From Liolophura sinensis (Eukaryota > Mollusca > Polyplacophora > Chitonida > Chitonidae): a stretch of DNA of 64,000 nt. Of this stretch, positions 36,401-43,100 are shown piece after piece. Under the pieces are notes generated by a model. That model worked only from the letters and a program-made list of their open reading frames with translations. It made no database searches and was not told the origin of the DNA. The position numbers and the translations under genes are program-made. The stretch lies in NCBI RefSeq assembly GCF_032854445.1, contig NC_088301.1:49657116-49721115 (forward strand), in the 5' to 3' direction. Positions within the stretch are counted from its first letter, which is position 1. Each line of letters starts with the position of its first letter.

Positions 36401-37253
36401 AAGAAATGACTTGTCTTATATGTACATGTTCTTGCCATTTCACATGCAGAAGGAATCAAGCATTGTGGCTCCTGTGGTTGGAGCAGTGTTCGGAGTTCTG
36501 GCTCTTGTGGCAATTGCTGTACTTGCAGTCTGGTTGTGGAAGGGAAAAGCTACTGGCTTCATGCAGTTTAGGAAGAGGTTTAGAAAGGTAGATAATATTT
36601 TTATCCCAGGCTACACTTGAATCTTGCAACCATCAAAGGCCAAGATTTATTTTAAATAATAACTGTTCCAAGTAGAAATATTTTCTACACTTCAATTCAA
36701 AACCAATCACTTGTATAACAAGAATTTCATAAATTAAGGTTCTAAAATGGTTACAGTGTCTGCCTCGAAGTCGAGAGACCTGGGATTAAACCCAGCTCGG
36801 GTCAAACACAAGATTTTTAAAATGCTACTTGTTGCTGGCTGGCGTTGGTCGCAGCAGAGAGAGGTTAGAGCAAGAAAACAAGACTGGTAGACCTGGTGTC
36901 AGTATAGTGACCGGTTGGGGTGTAATATCTGGTGTCTTTGGCATGATACCTCAGTGGCGGCAGCACTTTGGCACCATGGATTCGGCCTGCCACAAGAAGA
37001 CACAGTATATGTACCCACACCTTGTGATTCCTCCTCGTCATATGGCTGAACAATTGTGACGAACGACAATGACAGTGTGTAATGTTACAATTTCTTGTGA
37101 ATTTTTCAGGGCTCAGACAACAGTCTGTCATTGGCCCGGATTCATTCTGATAAAGATGAAGATCTGGTCGCTCTGGAGTCCCCTGAGGTGAAGAAGTTTA
37201 ACAATCCCCTGTATAATGTGAAGGATGGGTATGACAACCTGGATGATGACTGA
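3443..37253 (+). CDS. STAB2-like: Stabilin-like scavenger receptor (44 coding exons, 1777 aa)
   Basis: Type I membrane protein of the stabilin family, endocytic scavenger receptors that in vertebrates clear glycans and modified proteins from body fluid. Coding exons: 3443-3755, 4322-4407, 5679-5748, 6197-6292, 6518-6637, 7078-7274, 8364-8500, 9423-9483, 9671-9838, 10254-10397, 10584-10724, 10949-11011, 11233-11346, 11699-11749, 12442-12522, 14122-14277, 14851-14910, 16314-16409, 16770-16856, 17568-17679, 18346-18526, 18962-19055, 20130-20285, 21137-21232, 22097-22240, 22737-22882, 23260-23377, 23638-23718, 23849-23944, 25887-25982, 26959-27087, 27916-28044, 28279-28446, 28725-28767, 29905-30045, 30862-31043, 31373-31505, 32481-32611, 33070-33186, 33850-33981, 35510-35629, 35867-35932, 36450-36587, 37110-37253. 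All junctions are GT..AG and the phases close exactly. Order: signal peptide (1 to about 20), three Cys-module/EGF/FAS1 blocks with 2, 2 and 1 FAS1 domains, membrane span 1689-1714, tail with NPLY at 1762-1765. No Link domain is seen. Vertebrate stabilins are longer (about 2550 aa) with seven FAS1 domains. The symbol is by family only; STAB1 and STAB2 orthology may not apply outside vertebrates. Confidence 0.93.
4449..4634 (-). mobile_element. SINE family A copy, 3' tail missing
   Basis: Diverged minus-oriented copy of the main tRNA-derived SINE (CCGTACTGAAGAATATTTCAC and GGGTCATTGTACC blocks) in stabilin intron 2. Confidence 0.6.
5152..5256 (+). mobile_element. SINE family A, 5'-truncated copy
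   Basis: Contains ACCATAATGATGGCTG, ATATTCTTGAGTCTGGTG and a (AAAT)n tail. Lies in stabilin intron 2. Confidence 0.65.
5561..5649 (+). mobile_element. SINE family A, 5'-truncated copy
   Basis: Contains CTCCCACCATAATGCTG and GTGAAATATTCTTGAGTATG, ending in an A/T tail 30 bp before stabilin exon 3. Confidence 0.65.
7537..7810 (-). mobile_element. SINE family A, near full-length, with target duplication
   Basis: Starts in (TTTA)n and ends with the complement of the tRNA-like head (GAGCCACAGAGGCC). Flanked by a 15-bp direct repeat (GTGATGCTTCTTAAA at 7522, GTGATGCTTTTTAAA at 7811, one mismatch). Lies in stabilin intron 6. Confidence 0.85.
9228..9312 (+). repeat. Diverged SINE-like tail fragment
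   Basis: Resembles the family A 3' region (CATAAAACTGACTGTCATC, TATTCTTGAGTGGGAC, then an ATTAAAAC-like end), but strongly decayed. Lies in stabilin intron 7. Confidence 0.3.
12068..12257 (+). mobile_element. SINE family A, head truncated
   Basis: Begins just after the B box (GAACTCCAGCTTATGCTGG), runs through the conserved middle and ends in (AAAT)n. Immediately followed by another partial copy. Stabilin intron 14. Confidence 0.8.
12271..12381 (+). mobile_element. SINE family A, tail-half copy
   Basis: Second copy directly downstream of the previous one, same orientation: ACTCCCACCATAATGCTG, GAAATATTCTTAG, AAACACAAATCAAATAAG. Confidence 0.7.
12890..13710. repeat. Complex minisatellite with 39/42-bp core units
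   Basis: The core at about 13350-13600 repeats a 42-bp unit (CTGCCATTCTTTGG, CTCTGTCATTCT, STTGTGCACAGCC), some copies lacking three bases. Flanks at 12890-13340 and 13600-13710 are looser relatives built on CTCTGTATAGCAATGTCTG. Because the unit is a multiple of three, long open frames appear on both strands; they are repeat by-products. The array sits in stabilin intron 15. Confidence 0.85.
15580..16140. repeat. Diverged tandem repeat, at least three copies, period about 166-185 bp
   Basis: The block (A)ACACAAGG..., ACCATAAATTA..., AATTTATG... recurs with anchors at 15631, 15901 and 16086 in stabilin intron 17. The first interval becomes about 166 bp once the inserted 104-bp hairpin element is subtracted. 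Confidence 0.5.
15675..15778. mobile_element. 104-bp hairpin element (MITE-like) with perfect 20-bp inverted arms
   Basis: Left arm GGGGCCGGTTTCATGAAGCT at 15675-15694 is perfectly complementary to 15759-15778. The interior has no coding potential. It interrupts one copy of the surrounding tandem repeat. The superfamily is not determined. Confidence 0.85.
19337..19464 (+). mobile_element. SINE family A, 5'-truncated copy
   Basis: CAACAACCTGCGGTCATGGG through AAAACACCAATCAAATAAAT. Faces an inverted copy 73 bp away. Stabilin intron 22. Confidence 0.8.
19514..19670 (-). mobile_element. SINE family A, truncated, with 12-bp target duplication
   Basis: A 23-T tract is followed by the complement of the family consensus. 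Flanked by the direct repeat TGTTAGAAAGGA at 19502-19513 and 19671-19682, so the insertion looks recent. Forms an inverted pair with the copy at 19337. Confidence 0.9.
20420..20700 (+). mobile_element. Possible SINE family D (tRNA-like head)
   Basis: GTGGCTTAAGGAAC (A-box-like) and GCAGGTTCAAACCGACC (B-box-like) are spaced as in a tRNA, followed by an unstructured body. A related head occurs at 63541. Stabilin intron 23. Confidence 0.35.
21279..21539 (-). mobile_element. SINE family A, full-length, with perfect 12-bp target duplication
   Basis: On the minus strand it reads from a tRNA-like head (TGGCTCAGTCGGTTAGC A box, GAGCTCAAGACC B-box position) through the conserved middle to CGTCAAAAAACCAATC. 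Direct repeats CTGTGTCAGTGA at 21267-21278 and 21540-21551. Stabilin intron 24. Confidence 0.93.
22353..22583 (-). mobile_element. SINE family A with internal deletion
   Basis: TTGGTGTTTTATGCCATACT through AATGAAGGCCTCCC; the CAGCATTATGGTGGG block is missing. Stabilin intron 25. Confidence 0.8.
24125..25474. mobile_element. 1.35-kb non-autonomous TIR element
   Basis: The left end TATGGTAAATGACCTAAAG... (24125-24148) and the complement of the right end (25451-25474) match over 24 bp with two mismatches. The outermost TA at both ends could be the target duplication. No transposase frame is visible inside. It lies in stabilin intron 29. Confidence 0.55.
26072..26261 (-). mobile_element. SINE family A, internally deleted and diverged
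   Basis: GCTTAACGCTGTACTTAAGA, ATATTTCACG, then CACGTATGACTGAAGAGG and the decayed head complement ending ACAGAAGCCTC. Stabilin intron 30. Confidence 0.7.
26458..26725 (+). mobile_element. SINE family A, full-length, with 11-bp target duplication
   Basis: Best plus-strand copy: head GGCCTCCTTGGCTCAGTCGG (A box), GAGTTCAAGTCC (B box), conserved middle, and 3' core TATTCTTGAGTACGGCGT. Direct repeats AAAAAAGCTGG at 26447-26457 and 26726-26736. Stabilin intron 30. Confidence 0.93.
26775..26816 (+). mobile_element. SINE family A head fragment
   Basis: GGAGGCCTCCATGGCCGAGG...GCACGCCAGCACGGC matches only the tRNA-like head, just downstream of the full copy. Confidence 0.5.
27259..27382. repeat. 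T-rich and (GT)n low-complexity tract with AATAAAG(CTATCTAT) end
   Basis: Two T runs of more than 20 bases flank a short (GT)n. Just downstream is GAAATAAAGCTCTATCTATC, which looks like the 3' end of an old retroposon, but no body is recognisable. Stabilin intron 31. Confidence 0.45.
28279..31505 (+). other. Stabilin exons 33-37: Cys module 3 and EGF block 3
   Basis: Residues about 1264-1495. Exons 33-34 are a third Cys module (CVSC, CPTGYTQ, GC.YTE, GC..WC, then CCSGYYGPDC). Exons 35-37 encode EGF-like repeats. Vertebrate stabilins have a hyaluronan-binding Link domain between this zone and the last FAS1 domain; nothing resembling it is present here. Confidence 0.85.
30631..30716 (+). pseudogene. 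Possible relic of a duplicated stabilin EGF exon
   Basis: ACAACTGCAGCATAGGTAAT at 30631 repeats, with two mismatches, the 3' end and splice donor of exon 35 at 30031-30050, exactly 600 bp upstream. A Cys-containing open stretch follows and ends at a donor-like CAG|GTGAGT (30714). No acceptor gives a usable in-frame exon, so it is not included in the gene model. Confidence 0.3.
31622..31738 (+). mobile_element. SINE family A, 5'-truncated copy
   Basis: GTGGATTTCCCCTGGGCTCT, CCACCATAATGCTGTCTG, TATTCTTGAGTAAGAC, (AAAT)n. Stabilin intron 37. Confidence 0.8.
32481..37253 (+). other. Stabilin exons 38-44: FAS1 domain 5, stalk, membrane span, sorting tail
   Basis: FAS1 domain 5 covers residues about 1518-1655 (TVFLPTDSSL and NGLVHIIAQPL). 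A Thr/Pro-rich stalk (exon 42) leads to a 26-residue hydrophobic span at 1689-1714 followed by a basic stop-transfer segment with FMQF and RKRFRK. The tail has an acidic stretch, NPLY at 1762-1765 and YDNL at 1771-1774, both classic clathrin-adaptor motifs. Confidence 0.88.
36741..37070 (+). mobile_element. SINE family C copy
   Basis: tRNA-like head (TGGTTACAGTGTCTGCC, CTCGAAGTCGAGAGACC, B-box-like GGGATTAAACCC), then a body with GGCATGATACCTCAGTGGCG and CACAAGAAGACACAGTATAT. Related copies lie at 38410-39437 (split) and 62108-62420 (minus). Stabilin intron 43. Confidence 0.75.
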
Positions 37254-37445
37254 GCTCAGTTAGGCAAGCTTCTGGTGACTGAACTCTGTGAGGCAAGCTT
37301 CTGGTGACTGAACTCTGTGAGGCAAGCTTCTGGTGACTGAACTCTGTGAGGCAAGCTTGTTGTGACTGAACTCTGTGAGGCAAGCTTGTTGTGAGTAAAT
37401 TCTTCGAGGCAAGCTTGTTGTGACTGAACTCTGTGAGGCAAGCTC
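37254..37445 (+). repeat. 29-bp minisatellite in the stabilin 3' UTR
   Basis: About six and a half copies of a 29-bp unit (AGGCAAGCTTCTGGTGACTG then AACTCTGTG), starting directly after the TGA stop. Later copies change CTGGTG to TTGTTG. A spare minus-strand open frame through it is a by-product. Confidence 0.9.
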
Positions 37446-37772
37446 ATTTTGAAATGCTATAGAATATATTACATTCCCTCTGGAAAATAATGCAAAGTCT
37501 TCATTAACTTGTTTAGCCTCGCTTGTATTCAGTGTTTTTCCCAAAATGTGTGCTGAAATGTCTTCCGTATATGCATCCTGCTGTTATATTTTTGAGATGT
37601 GCTTATCAAATTGCCATTTACGTTTCAATTTCTCTCCAAGAGAGAATCTACAGCTTTATGTATATACTGAGAGTATTCAATGAACATACATACATTGTAC
37701 ATGTAGATAAATGTTTGATGATGTCAGTCAATTGATGTGAAAATGAGTGGATATTATGTTAATGTGTACAAG

Positions 37773-37778
37773 AATAAA
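37773..37778 (+). other. Stabilin poly(A) signal
   Basis: AATAAA 520 bp after the stop codon, followed by a T-rich stretch. No closer AATAAA was noted. Confidence 0.65.
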
Positions 37779-38409
37779 CATATTTTCTATAAACCTTGAC
37801 TTTTCTTATTCAGTCTAGGTATTTATAGTCACCAAGCACCCCCCCCCCCCCCCCCCCATACTGAGAGTACCACCAAATTCTCTGCCCAAGACTGGGTTTT
37901 GAGCTGTGTCCTACAGATAAAAAAATTAAGCACCATTTACTATTAGGCCATAGCCCACTCCATTAGGTACATGTAGAAATAAGGAAGATAACATGTTAGG
38001 CTGAAATAACGTCCAAAACATTTGACCACATTTAATAGTAATTGATATGGATGAGTGACAGCTTTATAAACTTTGAAAGACACACACAATTTAAAACTGT
38101 TCATGTTTAAACAATTTTCATTATTTTACATGAAGGAATGAACACAATTGAAAAACAAAAGTTTCAAATCATTTTCTTTATCCCTATACATTTCATCATG
38201 TCACAAATTAAAATTAACAGCACTAAACCACATTCCAAATGTGGTGCAAATGTACAAAAAAGAATTATTTGTATGAATTGATTCAAAATGTCAATGAGCC
38301 TGCATTGTACATATGCATCTTAATTCATTCACCTCAGAATTATAATAGAATACATACATGTTATTAATAACTTCTGAGTAGAAAAAATATTTATTTTCAT
38401 ACAACACAC

Positions 38410-38460
38410 ATTGCTCCACCTCAGTGTTGGGAGATCCAGGATCAAACCGGGTCAGATCAC
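38410..38460 (+). mobile_element. SINE family C head fragment
   Basis: GGGAGATCCAGGATCAAACC and CGGGTCAGATCAC match the tRNA-like head of family C. The matching body lies 700 bp downstream, beyond a tandem array. Confidence 0.45.
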
Positions 38461-38514
38461 AAAAAAGACTAACAAGAGTTCAGGTGAACACAACATACGC
38501 CCCAACACATGCGT

Positions 38515-39174
38515 TTGTTTGAGCTGTAGTCTGGACACGAAATCATTTCTATTTATATAGTATACATATAAGGAAAATGGCTATCTGGTTACCATGACAA
38601 CAACAAAAATGGACATGTGAGTCGTGACATCGTAATCTGTGTATGTATCCACCAAAAATTAAAACTCTACAGGGAAAACTGTTTGAGTTATAGCCTTACA
38701 CGAAATCATATCTATTTATATAGTATATATTAGGAAAATGGCAATATGGTAACCATAACAACTGCAGAAATGAACAAATGTGAGTCGCAACACATCATAA
38801 TCTGTGTATGTAGGTAACAAAAATTAAACCTCTACACAGAAAACAGTTACAGTGTAGACACAAAATCATATCTATTTATATAATATATATATAAGGAAAA
38901 TGGCTATCATCTGTGTATTTATGTATCCACCAAAAATTAGAACCGTTTGGAAAACTGTTGGAGTTATAGCACAGACACAAAATCATGTATATATATAGTA
39001 TACACAGGGGTAACCATGACAACCGCAGAAATGGCAAAATGCGAGTCTTGACAGATTGTCATCTGTGTATGTATGTAAGTATCCCCAAAAAATGAAAACT
39101 ACGTAAAAAACAGTTGGAGTTATAGCTCGGACATGAAATGATATCTATTTATATGATATTTATAAGGAAAATGA
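38515..39174. repeat. Tandem array, ~160-bp unit, about four copies
   Basis: The motif ACACRAAATCATATCTATTT recurs at 38535, 38698, 38858, 38975 and 39131 (as ACATGAAATGATATC), giving spacings of 163, 160, 117 (internally deleted unit) and 156. Each unit also carries AAGGAAAATGGC, CATCTGTGTATGTA and AACAGTTGGAGTTATAG. Confidence 0.8.
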
Positions 39175-39455
39175 TACTACTTGCTGCCTTGATTGGCACT
39201 CAGCACTGTGAGGTTAGAGCAAGGACACAGGACTGGTTGGCCTGGTGTCAATATAATGTGACTGGGCGGGGTGTCATGTCTGGTGTCACTGGCATGATAC
39301 CTCAGTGACAGCAGCACTTTGGCGGCATGGACCCTACCACAAGAAGACACAGTATATCTACACATCATATGACTCTGCGTAGTCATATGACAGAAAAATT
39401 AAGTATGACATAAAACCCCAAGCATTCATTCATTCAACCATTCAATCATTCACTC
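39170..39455 (+). mobile_element. SINE family C body and tail
   Basis: AATGATACTACTTGCTGCC through GGCATGATACCTCAGTGACA, CACAAGAAGACACAGTATAT and the tail CATAAAACCCCAAGCATTCA with (CATT)n. Its head is displaced to 38410. Confidence 0.75.
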
Positions 39456-40078
39456 ATCTTCCGCAGAGTTTTGATCCCTTCAACTGAGCAAGCTGGCATT
39501 AAACTTGGAGGCTACCAAAGAACTACCTGTAGCAGAGACATGAATGTAAAACTTCAGCTCAACACATAAAGTACTGTAGTCATGAATTAGGCAATCAACA
39601 TGCACACTGAGCATCAGGGATGAAACATCCCTCTGGCCTTATATATATGTAAACCTTCAGGTCAATACATGCCTTTTTGAGATACCACTACTAACATTTT
39701 GTTTAACATTGCTTTCGTCGTTATTGGGAACCGATGTTTCGGGTATGACATACATGTGAATGTACAGTAAGTTACGGCTATACTTTGTACTAGTGAGCTT
39801 AAAATGTATTTTATAAGTGAAAAGGGTCAAGGGAATTGTGTGTATTAGTCATGTGTACAGAGAAGCAGTAAAACAATCACAGACCTTTACAATTTATAGG
39901 CCAAGTGTAACTAACCCATATTTACTGTATTCCTAACACTGAATAATTAATATGCTGCTTTAACAGAACATGTAAACAATCAGAACTTTACGTGATTGCA
40001 ATAATATGTATATGACATCAGTAAAATATTAAACGTAAACAATCCCTGGAATGATATTCATGTATGTTATCAGCTAAT

Positions 40079-40084
40079 TTTATT
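40079..40084 (-). other. Candidate PM20D1 poly(A) signal
   Basis: AATAAA on the minus strand, about 115 bp past the stop codon. A (AT)n microsatellite (about 40158-40190) lies between. Confidence 0.5.
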
Positions 40085-40150
40085 TTACACAAAAGTAAAA
40101 TGTACAATACTGTCCATGTAGATACACATACATATAAGTGTTTTAATATT

Positions 40151-40192
<42 letters not shown>

Positions 40193-40197
40193 ATGCA

Positions 40198-43100
40198 TTA
40201 TAATTCTTCTGAATGTTTATGTTGTGGACTTAATGATGCTTTGTCTGCATTTCTTATTAAATGGTAGTAAAAATTCACAGCTTGTTCATAGTTTTTGATA
40301 GAAATACGCTCGTTATTTCCATGGAAACGTGGCAGATCCTCGGGATAGTTGTAGGTGGGGCTGAAGCGGTATATGTTGGGTGTCAGATCAGTGTAGTGAC
40401 GAGTATCGGTGTTTCCTATCATCACAGCTGAAAATAATGCGACATCAAAACATTTCAGGATTAGGTTGTAATATTATGTCAGTATAAATATACATGCATA
40501 TTTCACAATACCAAGGATTCATATTCCATAAACTTCACATTTCTTTAACTTTTCCAAAAATGATGTGTGGGTCAAGCCTCCTTTGCTTCTGAGCAGATGT
40601 GTGATTGTCAAACCCCTTTGGGGAATACTAGGCGTGTGATTTGCACAACTATCATGTCATTCTTTCAGACTCTTGACTATGTCTGGCAGATGTACTTAGC
40701 ACACTTGAATTTTGTTACAGTTTGTCAAAATCAAAATATATATGAAAATCAAAATATATTTGTAGGACAGTACTAAATTTAAAGCACAAGGTGAATGGCA
40801 ACATACACATCAATATTTGTCAATTTTGCACATGCTATTGTCTCTTTCAAAATACCCACAGTTCCTACCTTCATATTTGCAAGATTATACTGTTTTTTTT
40901 TTTTTGTAATGTACTTAATCAACTATGCATACCATTGCATCTTCGAAATAACTAACTATATCCTAACAACTTACTGCACTAATACAAATTAAATAGCCAT
41001 GTAAATAAACCTTTTATCTTCTAAAACGGGCTTGTGCACACTTCAAGGCCAGGATTGAGGTTAATCACCTTGAAACCTTGATTCAGAAATAGGTAACGCT
41101 CTAGCACAACTGTATAACCCTCATCTAACTCACACATGAAGGTAGTCACCATTGTAACAGTGGAAGAAACAATCTGTGAGATTCCAGACAACCACCTGTT
41201 GTCAAGGCACTGTGACAAGTATACAACCTAGCACTTGGTACTTACAGGGGGCCACAGCTGCCACTGGAAACACCTGACGAATACTGTTCTTGATCGTTTG
41301 GTAACCAAAATCTTCATTACCAACAGGCGATATAGGTAAAGGCTCCAAGCTGTACTTCACTCGAATCTTAACACGGTCGTCATTGATTATTTTTCTATCA
41401 TAGTCAATCACCTGTGTTAAAATACAAAAACTCTGCGGTAGTAATTTTGAGTCAAAGCACTGAATTTATGCTAGTAAATGAAGTGAAATGTGGCTAATTT
41501 AAATGCTTCTATGCATATGAGATTATAGCAAAGCTCACAGCAATCAATCATGGATAAATGGAACTTCCAGATGTTCCTAAGCAGTTCTAAAAAGTCAGCT
41601 ATGCCATTTGGTTGGTCAAATGTTTAAAATCCTATATACCTTTTCACGTGGGCCATTCCTTTATCAATGGGCTAGAGTACAAGACGGCATGATGTCAAAG
41701 CTATTTTGAATTCGCAGTTGTTATTGATTAAAAGAAAATTATGCAAATTTTAAAGACTAACATATGAATTGAACCCAGACATTCTGCTCAGTGGAATCAC
41801 CATCAGACAGATCTGCCTGTAATATTAAAGAACTCCCTGGAGATCACTTACCTCCTGTACTGTTTGAGCTGGATGGATACGATGATTCACCACAGCAGTG
41901 GCCTTTGTCGCCAAAACATTATCCTGAATATCATATAAGCAAATATCGATATTACATGTAACCACCCTATGAACAACAGAACACTTTCATTTTAGATTCA
42001 CAATGCTTTTTGGAGGATTAATGCTAGGTGAAAACTTGGGAAACAAATTAGTCTCAGATTCACAAATTAGGACCTTACAAGTTTACTCTCAGCTGGATTC
42101 TAAATTAAACCAGAATTTCAAGATCATATTTTATTGATTGCTACATGTATTTTCTGAAATTCTTCTGAAATTTCACTTACCTTGACACCAGCATTGAATT
42201 TTGTAATGGAGGACACTGTTCTCACTACTGCATTTGTAGAGGGCTTGAGTGATAAAAACCTAAAACAATTGCAGAACAAGTGACCAACCGTCCACATCAC
42301 TGCATACTATTGTATCGAGCTCATGACCAGATCTGATGATAATTACTCAGGCCACACTGTCCCACTTTTCCTGTTAAGGCTACACAGCAAAACTTTCACT
42401 AAACTGTTCTCTCACAGTATTAAACAGAAAGGTCCATATAGCTGGTAGTGCACAGTGGGAGTACCCCTGTACAAGGTGATCCCCCCTGTGCCTCCCTTCT
42501 AACATGCCTGTAGGAACACTCCTGTGGGGCATACTTCCAGCATGCCTGTAGAAGAACCACTGTAGCATATTGTTCATGTACCTGCAGAAAAAGGGGCTGT
42601 GGCCTACATCTCATGTGCCTAGAGAAGTACCCTGGTAGTATACTTCTTGAGCCTCTAAAAGCACCCCTGTGGCATACCTCTCGTGTCTGTAGAAGCACCC
42701 ATGTAAGTAGCATGCTTCTCGGGTGACTTTAGTGGCTCACCCCTGATCTAAGGCTAGTGCAATGACAATGGTAAAGATGCATATGTGGCAAGCTCGCCAT
42801 TATATAAGCTTTTCATAAAAATCCTACCAAAGTATTTCTTTGCAAATTACACTTCCTTACAGAAATCATAACTAATAACTTTAGATCAGAACTTCAAGAA
42901 ATTCAAGAAAGAAGAGCTTTGCAAAACTTACCACGACACCAATGGGCCAAAAAGCCACAAATTTGTCATCAGCACCTGATGAGGCAGGCTCATCTGAAAT
43001 GTAAAACAGAAGTCACTTGTTTCTTTTACAAAGGCAGGCAATGCAATTAACCTCTCTTCATCATAGCATGTTTAATGCTTGGTATATCTGTATTTAATTT

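Larger units (their letters stand above)
37779..40078. other. Intergenic region between convergent stabilin and PM20D1
   Basis: No gene seen. Contains a 21-C homopolymer near 37838-37857, a ~160-bp tandem array, split SINE C pieces and AT-rich filler. The two genes point towards each other here. Confidence 0.6.

Noticed and set aside
37198-37544. Minus-strand open frames behind the stabilin stop
   Set aside because: By-products of the 29-bp minisatellite; the predicted peptides repeat the same few residues.
40158-40190. (AT)n tract beside the PM20D1 stop considered as an array or regulatory element
   Set aside because: Simple microsatellite with no spacer structure.
42420-42713. 97-codon minus-strand open frame in PM20D1 intron 7
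   Set aside because: Lies in a degenerate tandem repeat, and the PM20D1 exon chain closes without it.
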